Source: an uncultured Burkholderiales bacterium
Lineage (GTDB): Bacteria; Pseudomonadota; Gammaproteobacteria; Burkholderiales; Burkholderiaceae_C
Assembly: GCA_903941205.1 (NCBI GenBank)
Contig: CAJAOB010000404.1
Span: 1-46,847 of the forward strand
Reading direction: 5' to 3'
DNA length: 46,847 nt
Shown here: positions 28,069 to 39,160 of the stretch, one piece after another
How the letters are laid out: each line of letters starts with the position of its first letter
Position numbering within the stretch: the first letter of the stretch is position 1
Program-made: the position numbers and the translations under genes
The notes under the pieces: generated by a model
Database searches by the model: none
The model's input: only the letters and a program-made list of their open reading frames with translations
What the model was told of the DNA's origin: nothing

Positions 28069-28361
28069 TTCTTAAATTACGTTGTCGCCTGCGGCCGGTT
28101 GTTCGGCGATGACTAGTTCGTTGTACCAATGTCAGGGTTGTTGCTTTGCTGCGCCGGATGATAGCGGCGCCTCGATTGACTCGCTCCCGGGATGTCGCCG
28201 GTGGCGGGCGCTAGTGCCCAGCACTGGCTTGTGGCAATTGGCGCGCAGGCGGAGAACGCGATTACCTGTCCGCTTTCTAGGCGAACTTAATGCTAAGTGA
28301 GTTCAGCTGCAGGTTTTGACCAATGCGTCTTGTGCGCTCAAACTCGGTATTAAATTCAACT

Positions 28362-28775
28362 TCACAAAACCCCCAACCACGTCCCCCACACCAGCAGCCC
28401 CAAATTGCGCGAAGGCAGCAGCGTGAAGGCCCCGGCGATCACGCAGGCACCGATGTAGACGGACCACATGCCCCAGCGGTGGGACTGGATGTTGCCGGCC
28501 AGCATGGCGCGCAGGGCGAAGTAGAGGCCGGCCAGCGTTAACGGAATGAGCAGGTGAATCGGCGTGTAGCCGTTCAGGTTGGGCAGCCTGAAGTCGCGGA
28601 TGAAGATGGCGCTGATGGCCGTGGCCAGCATGAGCGTGACCCAGGCGTAGCCGGCGGCGCGGTGCAGGCGTGACCTTGGGAAGCGGCCCTCACGGGCCCA
28701 GAGCGCCAGCGGGCCGATGGCCGTGGCGGCCAGGGCGGCGCTGAGATGAACAGCAATCAAAGGCGACATTTCCAT
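28362..28775 (-). CDS. DUF2306 membrane protein
   Basis: IAVHLSAALAATAIGPLALW..RLHRAAGYAWVTLMLATAISAIFIRDF..HRWGMWSVYIGACVIAGAFTLLPSR. Confidence 0.88.
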   Translation of the reverse strand: MEMSPLIAVHLSAALAATAIGPLALWAREGRFPRSRLHRAAGYAWVTLMLATAISAIFIRDFRLPNLNGYTPIHLLIPLTLAGLYFALRAMLAGNIQSHRWGMWSVYIGACVIAGAFTLLPSRNLGLLVWGTWLGVL

Positions 28776-28847
28776 GACGGGCTCCTTCAGTTGGTGCTGG
28801 CCCCGGTCCCAGCAGGCCTTGGCTTACTGGCTTGTCTGCTTTCCTGC

Positions 28848-30732
<1,885 letters not shown>

Positions 30733-30968
30733 GGTCTTGATTTTAGACGTCACCCCTTGCGCCAGCCGTACGGGTCGCTTACGTTTGGAGACGATCTTGC
30801 CCTTGGCCGGGTATGCGCTGGCCGTGTTTGGGGCGTTAAATCAAGGTCGAGTGAATTCTTGTTGAGGTTTTGCTGACGGCAGCTCGACTCGCTGGCATCT
30901 GCTGCTCCTTGATTTCATCCGTCCTCGGATTCGCCGTCAATTCTGCCGTCAGGCAAAGGAGCCCCCGC

Positions 30969-31460
30969 ATGAAATATTTCAACCTTAGCGCTTGCTTGCC
31001 AAGATTTGGCGAGGCCAAAGCCCTGGCCGCCGTGGTCTTGCTCGCAGGGGCCGCCAGTTTTGCCGGAAGCGCACGGGCCGAGAACGTGTTTTGGTCGATT
31101 GGCGTGGCCTCACCCGGCGTTGCCGTGGCGGTCACCAACGCGCACCCGGTGCCAATTTATGTTCAACCGGCGCCCGTCTTCGTCCAGCCGCGCCCGGTTT
31201 ACAGACAGCTTGTGCCGGTGTACGTGCAGCCCGTGCTCGTGCAGACGCCCGTCTGGGCCCCGCCGGGCCGGGCGCATGGCCGGCACAAAAAGCATCGCCA
31301 TGAGCGTGAACAGGGCCACTTTGAGCCGCAGGCTTATGGCCAGGGTTATGCGCAAGCCTATGGCAATCCGCAATGGAACCAGGCTCCCCAGTGGAACCAA
31401 GGCCCGCAATGGAACCACGGTCCGCAGGGCTACGCGCAACCCGGTTACGGTGGACGCTGA
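30969..31460 (+). CDS. Secreted hypothetical protein with VxVQP and QWNQGP repeats
   Basis: Signal-like segment AVVLLAGAASFAGSARA; low-complexity P/Q/V and W/N/Q-rich repeats. Confidence 0.65.
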   Translation: MKYFNLSACLPRFGEAKALAAVVLLAGAASFAGSARAENVFWSIGVASPGVAVAVTNAHPVPIYVQPAPVFVQPRPVYRQLVPVYVQPVLVQTPVWAPPGRAHGRHKKHRHEREQGHFEPQAYGQGYAQAYGNPQWNQAPQWNQGPQWNHGPQGYAQPGYGGR

Positions 31461-31618
31461 GGCTGGGGCGCCGGCTGGGCGTGCGGCTTTACATCGCCTT
31501 GAATGGATGCGCGTGAAGCCGGCTCACGGCCAGGCTTTGCGCATGGCCCCTTGCTTGGCGTGCGACGCGAAACTGCGGAAACGTGCCGCCAATGGCGCGC
31601 AAAGCGCTCCGGGTCAGA

Positions 31619-33382
31619 TCACGGCACAAGGGCTTCAGGCAGCGCGGTGTGCGAGGAAGGATGGGCCACCCGACTGCTCGCTGTGGCGTGTTTGGCCACC
31701 AGATAACCGAACACCAGAGCGGGCCCCAGGGTGGTGCCGGGGCCGGGGTAGGTGCCTCGCATGACTGAGGCGAGGTCATTGCCGCAGGCGTAAAGGCCTT
31801 CGATCACCTCGCCCTGCTGGTTGAGCACCCGCCCATGGGCATCGGCCTCCAGGCCTGTGCTGGTGCCTATTTCTGCGGGCCAGACGGCCATGGCGCAAAA
31901 CGGGGCTTTCACGATGGGCGCCAGGCACGGGTTGGGTCGGTTCGAGGCGTCGCCGTTGTACCGGTTCAAGGCGGTGCTGCCTTTGGCGAAATCCTCGTCG
32001 ACGCCACTGACCGCGAACTGGTTGTGGCGGGTGACGCTGGCTTGCAGGCTGGCGGCGTCAACTCCGATGCCGCGCGCCAGCAAGGCCAGGCTGTCCGCCA
32101 TGACGATCCAGCCCTTGGCCACGTAGGGTTTCAGGCGGCTGGTTCCAGGGTGAATGGCGCCCAGACCGTATTTGCGCACGAAGGCAGCCTCGCAGATCAA
32201 CCACACGGGCGAGGCAGGTGCGGCCTTGTGGGTCTCGAACATGGCCAGTGTGAAGTGGTGATAGGACACCGCTTCGTTCACAAAGCGGTGTCCTTGCGCA
32301 TTCACGGCGATGAGCCCGGGCTTGGCCCGGTCCATGGCCAGATGAGGGTAGAGCCCGGCCCAGGTGCCGCTGCCCGTTCTGGACACGGGCGACCAGAAAG
32401 CGCCGCTGCCGTGACGCTCGGGCATCGTCAAGGCCTTGATTTGCAGGGCCGCTGCAATACCGTCGCCCTGGTTCTCTGGCACGGTCATGGAATCCTTGAC
32501 CGCCGGCGACATGAACGCGCTTCTTAGCGTCGGGTTGCGGCCAAAGCCGCCGGTGGCCAGCACCACGCCTTTGCGTGCCAGCACCTGGAATGACTGCTCG
32601 CCGCGGCGCAGCGTGGCGCCCACAACCTTGCCTTGCGCCATCAGCAGTGTCTCGAGCCGGGTTTCAAATGCAATCGGGACCTTGCGGCGCACCAGGCTGT
32701 AGAAAAGCCGGGCCACCAGCGCGTTGCCCAGCATCAGGCGGGTGCCCCGGGGGTATTTCAGGCGATCTGCAAGAAAGCGAAGAAAGAGTGAGGCGGCGTA
32801 TCGAAAAGCGGCCAGGGACTTGAATCGATTGAGCAAGTGCGGGATATCGGCCTTGCCGACCATCATCCCGCCCAGGACCATGAACTCGGCGATCGGTGGC
32901 CGCACCCGGTGGAACTGATCGCCCAGCAGGCGTGCGTCAAAGGGTTCTGGAATGACGGTGCGCCCGCGGGTTGCGGCCCCGTCCTCGTCGAGGTAATCCG
33001 GGTAGTCGCCGCAGGGTAAAAATTTCACGTCCGTGTGTTGTGCCAGCCAGGTCAAAACTTCGGGGCCGTGCGCCAGAAAGGATTCGCGGGCGGCCCGCCC
33101 ATGCTCCGGCTGGTCGATCAATTGGTCCAGATAACGGCCGGCCGCTTGTCTGGAGTCGCCGGTGAATCCGGCGCGGATGTTCTCCTGGTTCTCGGGAATC
33201 CAGATCGTGCCGGCCGACGTGGCGGTGGTGCCGCCGAGTTGCCCGGCTTTCTCGCAGACCAGCACGTCCAGGCCCTCGATGGCGGCGACCAGGGCCGCGG
33301 TCATGCCGGCCGCGCCAGCGCCCAGCACCAGGAGGTCCACTTCGCGGGGAATTGTTTCGCAAGCGGCCGGGGGAGTAGCCAT
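31619..33382 (-). CDS. FAD-dependent oxidoreductase, 3-ketosteroid-delta1-dehydrogenase (KstD)-like
   Basis: EVDLLVLGAGAAGMTAALVAAIEGLDVLVCEKAGQLGGTTATSAGTIWIPEN, GLYACGNDLASVMRGTYPGPGTTLGPALVFGYLVAKHA (KstD-type YxGxGxTxGPA). Confidence 0.85.
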   Translation of the reverse strand: MATPPAACETIPREVDLLVLGAGAAGMTAALVAAIEGLDVLVCEKAGQLGGTTATSAGTIWIPENQENIRAGFTGDSRQAAGRYLDQLIDQPEHGRAARESFLAHGPEVLTWLAQHTDVKFLPCGDYPDYLDEDGAATRGRTVIPEPFDARLLGDQFHRVRPPIAEFMVLGGMMVGKADIPHLLNRFKSLAAFRYAASLFLRFLADRLKYPRGTRLMLGNALVARLFYSLVRRKVPIAFETRLETLLMAQGKVVGATLRRGEQSFQVLARKGVVLATGGFGRNPTLRSAFMSPAVKDSMTVPENQGDGIAAALQIKALTMPERHGSGAFWSPVSRTGSGTWAGLYPHLAMDRAKPGLIAVNAQGHRFVNEAVSYHHFTLAMFETHKAAPASPVWLICEAAFVRKYGLGAIHPGTSRLKPYVAKGWIVMADSLALLARGIGVDAASLQASVTRHNQFAVSGVDEDFAKGSTALNRYNGDASNRPNPCLAPIVKAPFCAMAVWPAEIGTSTGLEADAHGRVLNQQGEVIEGLYACGNDLASVMRGTYPGPGTTLGPALVFGYLVAKHATASSRVAHPSSHTALPEALVP

Positions 33383-33426
33383 CGGTCGGGGCTTTCTCAA
33401 AGGGTCGATGGATGCCAGGCTTGGGG

Positions 33427-34212
33427 TCAATTCCTGGCGGTCGAGGCGGAGCCTGTCGCCAGATCCAGAGCTGCATCCATGTCGACCCCCGTTTTTTCGT
33501 AGCCGCGCTTGAAGTCGGCCATGTGTCGCGTCATCCAGACCGACGCGCCCGGGCCATCGCGCTGCTTGAGAAGGTCAAGGATGGCCCGGTGGGCATCGAC
33601 GATGCGCTGCTGGGTCTTGATGCGCGGCAAGATGATCTGGCCGGCGGGCTTGAACAGCAGGCTGATTGGCTCGCGCGTGAGCATCAGCACCCGGTTGCCG
33701 CAGGCCTTGGCCACCAGATCATGAAACTCGACATCCAGCGCCACCACGCGCTCAATATCATTGATGTGCTCGCTCATGGCCTCTACGTTCTCCTCCAGCG
33801 CACGGAGTTGCTCGGCCGATATCCGCTCGGCGGCGTGCATGGCCGTCATGGGTTCGAGCAGCATGGAGGCCTCCCACAGTTCCCGAAACGTGACCTGGTG
33901 CATGACCAGGGCCCGGGACGCGCGGGACGCCAGTTCCATGTAGTGGGGCAGGGTGATCAGCAGCCTTTTGCTGCCTTCGCGCGACACAAAGCCGGAGTGC
34001 TCCAGCACGCGGATTCCTTCGCGCACGGTGCTGCGGTTCACCCCGAACTGTCGGGCCAGTTCAAGCTCGGACGGCAACTGCTCTCCAACCTCCAGCGCGC
34101 CGGAAATGATGCGTTGCTCGATGGCATCGAAGACCTGCTGGTAGGCCGGGGCGGTCTCAAGGCGGCTGAACAGTTCGCCCCGGGGTACGGACTCTTGAGA
34201 AATGGACGTCAT
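33427..34212 (-). CDS. GntR family (FadR-type) transcriptional regulator
   Basis: YQQVFDAIEQRIISGALEVGEQLPSELELARQFGVNRSTVREGIRVLEHSGFVSR, followed by FCD-like all-helical domain. Confidence 0.93.
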   Translation of the reverse strand: MTSISQESVPRGELFSRLETAPAYQQVFDAIEQRIISGALEVGEQLPSELELARQFGVNRSTVREGIRVLEHSGFVSREGSKRLLITLPHYMELASRASRALVMHQVTFRELWEASMLLEPMTAMHAAERISAEQLRALEENVEAMSEHINDIERVVALDVEFHDLVAKACGNRVLMLTREPISLLFKPAGQIILPRIKTQQRIVDAHRAILDLLKQRDGPGASVWMTRHMADFKRGYEKTGVDMDAALDLATGSASTARN

Positions 34213-34247
34213 GTGGGCACCGAGGGTTTGCGAGAGCTTGAGTTCTC

Positions 34248-34276
34248 TTGCGGAAAGAATCTTGCGCCTCTATTAT
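34248..34276 (+). promoter_or_regulatory. Putative sigma70 promoter of the catabolic operon
   Basis: TTGCGG (34248-34253), 17-bp spacer, TATTAT (34271-34276), in the divergent GntR/enoyl-CoA hydratase intergenic region. Confidence 0.6.
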
Positions 34277-34287
34277 GGCAAACAGTT

Positions 34288-34304
34288 GGACTGTCCGACA
34301 GTCC
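34288..34304. promoter_or_regulatory. GntR/FadR-type operator candidate GGACTGTCCGACAGTCC
   Basis: Perfect 7-bp inverted repeat around CCG; core TGTCCGACA resembles FadR-subfamily operators; placed just after the predicted transcription start. Confidence 0.7.
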
Positions 34305-34330
34305 TACCCAAGATCAAAGGAAATTGGCAA

Positions 34331-35131
34331 ATGCTTGAGCCGCAACGGAGCGCCAGTGTTGAAGTCAAGCGCAGCGTGCATTGCGTGACGCTGGTGCTTA
34401 ACCGACCCGAAAAGCTCAATCCGCTGGACCGCCACACCGTGGCGCTATTGCTCAGCCATGTGCGCGAGCTTGAAGCCGACCCAAGCGTGGGCACTGTGGT
34501 GTTGACGGGCGCTGGCAGAGCGTTTTCGGCCGGGGGAGACCTCGACGGCTACGTCGGTCTGTACCAGGATCCGCCCGCCTTTCGCTTGTTTCTGGAGACT
34601 TTTCATGCGCTTTTGGCGGCCATGGAGTCGTCCGAAAAAATCTACATCGCAGCCGTCAATGGCGCTTGCGTTGCCGGCGGCCTCGAACTCATGCTCGCGT
34701 GTGATCTGGTGCTGGCGTGCGCCTCGGCCCGGATCGGCGACGGTCACCTCAATTTCGCCCAGCTGCCAGGTGCGGGGGGCTCCCAGCGGCTGCCGCGGGC
34801 CATCGGTTGCCTGCGCGCCAAGCACTTGATTCTGACGGGGCAGATGTGGACTGCCGAGCAATCCTTGCTGGCCGGTCTGGTCAGCGAGGTGGTTCCTGAT
34901 GGTGAGCTTGAGGCGCGCTGCGAGGCGCTGGCCGCCCAGCTGGCGACACGCAGCGCCGCCACGCTCAGGGGTGCGAAAGTGCTTGTCAACGAGGCCATGA
35001 CTTCATCCCGGGAGGCCGGGCTTCTCTTTGAGCTGGACTACGTGCATCGCTACGCCACCACCCATCCTGATGCCATGGAGGGCTTGCTCGCCTTCAGTCA
35101 AAAGCGTCAGCCTGTGTACCAGAAACGATAG
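34331..35131 (+). CDS. Enoyl-CoA hydratase/isomerase family
   Basis: VTLVLNRPEKLNPLDRHT, GAGRAFSAGGDLDGYV, AAVNGACVAGGLELMLACDLVLACASARIGDGHLNFAQLPGAGGSQRLPRAIG. Confidence 0.93.
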   Translation: MLEPQRSASVEVKRSVHCVTLVLNRPEKLNPLDRHTVALLLSHVRELEADPSVGTVVLTGAGRAFSAGGDLDGYVGLYQDPPAFRLFLETFHALLAAMESSEKIYIAAVNGACVAGGLELMLACDLVLACASARIGDGHLNFAQLPGAGGSQRLPRAIGCLRAKHLILTGQMWTAEQSLLAGLVSEVVPDGELEARCEALAAQLATRSAATLRGAKVLVNEAMTSSREAGLLFELDYVHRYATTHPDAMEGLLAFSQKRQPVYQKR

Positions 35132-35139
35132 GGAACACC

Positions 35140-36297
35140 ATGTGGAAGCTTCGCGACAAATATGCCATTGCCGGTATCGGCCAGACCGCCTACAGCAAAT
35201 GCTCGGGTCGCACCGTTCTTGATCTGGCGAGCGAGGCCTGCCTGAATGCTGCAAACGACGCGGGGATGCCGCTGTCCGAGATTGACGGCATCATCAGCTT
35301 TAACTTCAACGATTCGGTGCCCGCGATCGCCGTGGCCACCAGCCTGGGCATACCGCATGCGATGCATGCGGTGGACTACGCCAGCGGCGGCAATGCAGCC
35401 AATCTCATCGTGCTGGCGGCCACCGCGGCCATCGAAGCCGGACTGGCAAAGAACGTGCTGGTCTACCGGGCGATGAACGGGCGTTCAGGTTTTCGCCTGG
35501 GCGGCGGGCGCGACATGAATGCCAGGGGCATCACGCAGTACACCGCGCCCTTTGGCTGGATCACCTACCCGCAAGCCATGGCGATGTGGTGCAGGCGCTA
35601 CATGATCAAGTACGCGACCAAGCCCGAGCAGCTGGGGCGCATCGCCATGACCTTTCGCGAAAATGCAGCGCTCAATGAGGCCGCCATGCAGCGCCAGCCC
35701 TTCACCATGGACGAGTACCTGTCGTCGCGAAAAATTGTGGATCCGTTTCGGATGCTCGACATCTGCCTTGAATCGGACGGTGCTTGTGCGGTGCTGGTCA
35801 CCGGGCGCGAGCAGGCGCGCGATCTGCGCAAGAAACCGGTGTACATCACTGGCGGGGCCTATGGCGGCGGCTTGAATCAGGGTGACGATCTGTTCGACGC
35901 CATGCGCTGGGAAGACCACTCGCGCAACTATGCGGCCTTCATCAAGGACGACCTGTGGGCCAGCGCGGGCCTGCAACCAGCCGATGTCGATGTCGCCGAA
36001 ATCTATGACTGCTTCACCTACAGCGTGCTGATGCAACTGGAGGGTCTGGGTTTTTGCAAGGAAGGCGAGGGCGGCGCATTTGTGGAGGACGGGCACATCG
36101 GCAGGGGTGGAAGTTTGCCCACCAACACCCACGGGGGGCTGCTGTCCGAGGCCTATATCCACGGGTTCAACCACGTGCTGGAGGCCGTGCGTCAACTGCG
36201 CCATGAGGCTGGAGCACGTCAGGTGGCCGACGCCCGAGTGGCCCTGACCACCGCCGGCGCCATGACTTGTGGCAGCGCCTTGCTGCTGACCAACTGA
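35140..36297 (+). CDS. Thiolase-fold lipid-transfer protein, Ltp2-like aldolase candidate
   Basis: YAIAGIGQTAYSKCSGRTVLDLASEACLNAANDAGMPLSEIDGII, VYRAMNGRSGFRLGGG, AEIYDCFTYSVLMQLEGLGFCKEGEGGAFVEDGHIGRGGSLPTNTHGGLLSEAYIHGFNHVLEAVRQLR. Confidence 0.85.
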   Translation: MWKLRDKYAIAGIGQTAYSKCSGRTVLDLASEACLNAANDAGMPLSEIDGIISFNFNDSVPAIAVATSLGIPHAMHAVDYASGGNAANLIVLAATAAIEAGLAKNVLVYRAMNGRSGFRLGGGRDMNARGITQYTAPFGWITYPQAMAMWCRRYMIKYATKPEQLGRIAMTFRENAALNEAAMQRQPFTMDEYLSSRKIVDPFRMLDICLESDGACAVLVTGREQARDLRKKPVYITGGAYGGGLNQGDDLFDAMRWEDHSRNYAAFIKDDLWASAGLQPADVDVAEIYDCFTYSVLMQLEGLGFCKEGEGGAFVEDGHIGRGGSLPTNTHGGLLSEAYIHGFNHVLEAVRQLRHEAGARQVADARVALTTAGAMTCGSALLLTN

Positions 36298-36307
36298 GGG
36301 TTTGCTG

Positions 36308-36733
36308 ATGAATGCTTACAACAAGCCGCTGCCCGTCGAGGATGCTGATTCCTCTCATTTCTGGGCGGGTTGCCGGAACCAAAAATTGCTGCTCCAGCAT
36401 TGCCAGGGCTGCAACAAGGCGCGCTACCCGGCCAGCGCGTTTTGTCCCCATTGCACGGGGCGCAGCTTTGAATGGCGTGAGAGCGCCGGCCGTGGGGAGA
36501 TCTACAGCTGGGTCGTGGTTCGTCACCCGGTGCCCAAGGAAGTCTATGGCCAGGAGGTGCCCTATGTGATCGCGCTGATCGACCTTCAGGAAGGCGTTCG
36601 CATGGCCAGCAATGTCGTCGGCTGCGACCCTGATGCCGTTCATGCGGCGATGCAGCTGCAAGTTGTCTTCAAGAGCGTGACGCCCGAGGTCACGCTGCCG
36701 CTGTTCAGCCCTTGGGTTGCGAGCGCAGCCTGA
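36308..36733 (+). CDS. DUF35 OB-fold / Zn-ribbon protein, partner of the thiolase-like protein
   Basis: FWAGCRNQKLLLQHCQGCNKARYPASAFCPHCTGRSFEWRESAGRGEIYSWVVVRHP. Confidence 0.9.
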   Translation: MNAYNKPLPVEDADSSHFWAGCRNQKLLLQHCQGCNKARYPASAFCPHCTGRSFEWRESAGRGEIYSWVVVRHPVPKEVYGQEVPYVIALIDLQEGVRMASNVVGCDPDAVHAAMQLQVVFKSVTPEVTLPLFSPWVASAA

Positions 36734-36753
36734 ATTTCATACCCGCATCCAAA

Positions 36754-38157
36754 ATGCAATCATTTCTTCGTGACTCGCCGGCGCTTTCGCGTTTGGGCAC
36801 CATGCAGCGCGCTGAACTGGAGGCCATGCAACTGGCCAAGGTCCAGCGGCTGGTGGCCCGGCTCTGGCATGAAAACGCGTTTTACCGCCGCAAGTGGCAA
36901 GCGGCCGGGGTGCATCCGGACCGCATCCGGACGCTCGATGATTTCAATCAGCGCATTCCGGTGTGCACCAAGCAGGACTTCCTGCAAGACCAGGCCGAGG
37001 CGCCGCCCTTCGGTTCCCGGCTCGGACTTGCCACCCAGCCGCCAGCCTTGGTCAACCTGACTGGCGGCACCTCGGGTCAGGGGCAGGAGTACTACGGGCG
37101 CAGCCAGAAGGATGTTCTGACACAGGCCTACATGCACTTTCTGCCGTGGTTCATGGCGGGCCTGCGCCGCGGCGATGTAGCGCTCAATTGCGTGCCCGCT
37201 GGCGGCATGAGCACCGGCGGATGGGGTCCGGCCGAAGGAATCCGCCTGGCTGGCGCCACAGGTTTTCATGTTGGCGGCAATCTCACGACGCAAGCCAAGA
37301 TCGAGCTGATGCAAAGGCTGGGTAGCATCCACTTTATCTACGCTTCGACCAATTACATCCACACCCTGACGCAGGCGATGTTGCAGGCGGGCATCAAACC
37401 GGCAGAAGCTTTTCCCATGATGAAGTCGGTCTTCATCGCGGCGGAGGGCTATCCGCTTGAATGGGCGCAGGACCTGCAAGCGAGCTGGGGTTGCGCGATT
37501 CACGAAGGCTACGGCAGCACCCAGGGGGCTGGCTTTATCGCGTCCACTTGTGACCACAGCGTTGTCAGGGCAGACGGGCATCGCGGGCAGATGCATCTGT
37601 TCGAGTGGGCGCACAAGGTGGAGGTGCTGGACCCGGAGACCGGGCGGCACGCGCTGCCCGGCGACGAGGGCGAGATCATCCTGACCAACCTGGATGTCCA
37701 GGCCTCCCCGGTGGTGCGGTTTTCGACCCGGGACCGGGTGCGCTGGCATGCGGCGAGTCACTGCAACTGCGGTCTGCCCTGGCACACCGTAGAGGCCGGC
37801 ACCATTGGGCGCTATGACGACATGATCAAGGTGCGCGGAAACAATATCTGGCCCATCACTTTCGATCAGATCATCTTTGCCTATGTTCAGGTGGCCGAGT
37901 ACCGCGGCCGCGTGTATGTGGACGCCCGGGACAAGACCGAGGTTGAAATTCAGCTGGCGCTCAAGACTGGCGCCTGCTCGGCGCCTGAGGCTGTCGAACT
38001 GATTGGCCGGATCGGCGCGCGGATCAAGGAGCGCACCAACGTTTCAGTGCTGATCCGTGAAGTTCCCGCCAGCGACTTGCCCGAGCACACCTACAAGGCT
38101 CGCCGCTGGTTCGACGAGCGCCAGCAGGGCTACCGATCATCGGTCCTGGCCAGCTGA
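36754..38157 (+). CDS. Phenylacetate-CoA ligase (PaaK)-like AMP-forming CoA ligase
   Basis: FYRRKWQAAGVHPDRIRTLDDFNQRIPVCTKQDFLQ, NLTGGTSGQGQEYYGRSQKD, IHEGYGSTQGAGF, GRYDDMIKVRGNNIWP. Confidence 0.87.
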   Translation: MQSFLRDSPALSRLGTMQRAELEAMQLAKVQRLVARLWHENAFYRRKWQAAGVHPDRIRTLDDFNQRIPVCTKQDFLQDQAEAPPFGSRLGLATQPPALVNLTGGTSGQGQEYYGRSQKDVLTQAYMHFLPWFMAGLRRGDVALNCVPAGGMSTGGWGPAEGIRLAGATGFHVGGNLTTQAKIELMQRLGSIHFIYASTNYIHTLTQAMLQAGIKPAEAFPMMKSVFIAAEGYPLEWAQDLQASWGCAIHEGYGSTQGAGFIASTCDHSVVRADGHRGQMHLFEWAHKVEVLDPETGRHALPGDEGEIILTNLDVQASPVVRFSTRDRVRWHAASHCNCGLPWHTVEAGTIGRYDDMIKVRGNNIWPITFDQIIFAYVQVAEYRGRVYVDARDKTEVEIQLALKTGACSAPEAVELIGRIGARIKERTNVSVLIREVPASDLPEHTYKARRWFDERQQGYRSSVLAS

Positions 38158-38177
38158 TACCACCCGGAGAATCGCGC

Positions 38178-38390
38178 ATGCTCAACCTGGACGATCAAAT
38201 CAATATCCTGCGGCAGATCAAGGCCCTGTCGGGCCGGCTCCTGAACTGCGACGATGCTTTCATGCGCGGGCCGTATGAACAGTTGCACGGTCGGGTGGAT
38301 GCCACGCTGCAAATCCTCTCGGCAGATGTGACGGACCGGCAGACGCCCGACGCGCTTTCAGGCTTGACGCATGGCGGAGCCCTGTCATGA
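38178..38390 (+). CDS. Small hypothetical protein in catabolic operon
   Basis: 70 aa ORF with GGAGA upstream and an ATGA stop/start overlap with the following SDR gene; no recognised family. Confidence 0.5.
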   Translation: MLNLDDQINILRQIKALSGRLLNCDDAFMRGPYEQLHGRVDATLQILSADVTDRQTPDALSGLTHGGALS

Positions 38391-39160
38391 ACCGGCTGGA
38401 CGGAAAGATCGCTGTCGTGACCGGTGGCGCTTCCGGACTCGGCGAAGCGACCGTCAGGCGCTTTCATGCCGAGGGCGCGCGGGTCGTTGTTGCCGATATC
38501 AACGACGAGCGCGGGCGTGCACTCGTGGCTGAACTCGGCGGCAACAGCTTTTTTGTTCATTGCGACCACACCTTGCGCAGCGACTGCAAGGCTGCTGTTG
38601 CTGCCACTCTCAGTCAATTCGGCGCGCTGGACATTCTTCACAACAATGCCGGCGGTCCTTTTGCAGGCCCTGTCGAGACGGCCGATGACGACACGCTGGA
38701 GCGCGTCTTGTCGGTCAACCTCACGGGCGTGTTCAAGATGACCCAGGAAGCCCTGGCCCCTCTGCGCGAGTCGGGCCGCAACAATGCCTCGGGCGCCTGC
38801 ATCCTTTTCACGTCTTCCTTGCAGGGGCTCAAGGCCCGACCCAACTACAGCGTGTACACAGCGGCCAAGCACGGGATCGTGGGGCTGGTCAAAGGCTTGG
38901 CACTGGAACTGGCGCCGGCCAATATCCGTGTCAATGCAGTTTGTCCGACCGTGACGGAAACACCCATGCTCGAGAAATTCCTGCCCGGCATGGCGCAGAA
39001 CCGGGACGAAGCGCGGCAACGCTTTCGCGCGACGATTCCCTTGGGAAGAATGCCCGACCCGATCGACACGGCCAATGCGCTGCTGTTTCTGGCTTCGCAC
39101 GAAGCCCGGATGATCACCGGCGTCGCGCTTGCCGTTGACGGAGGTCAATGTGCCGGATAA
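38387..39160 (+). CDS. SDR family oxidoreductase
   Basis: KIAVVTGGASGLGEATVRRFHAEGARVVVADIND, NNAGG, YSVYTAAKHGIVGLVKGLALELAPANIRVNAVCP. Confidence 0.93.
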   Translation: MNRLDGKIAVVTGGASGLGEATVRRFHAEGARVVVADINDERGRALVAELGGNSFFVHCDHTLRSDCKAAVAATLSQFGALDILHNNAGGPFAGPVETADDDTLERVLSVNLTGVFKMTQEALAPLRESGRNNASGACILFTSSLQGLKARPNYSVYTAAKHGIVGLVKGLALELAPANIRVNAVCPTVTETPMLEKFLPGMAQNRDEARQRFRATIPLGRMPDPIDTANALLFLASHEARMITGVALAVDGGQCAG

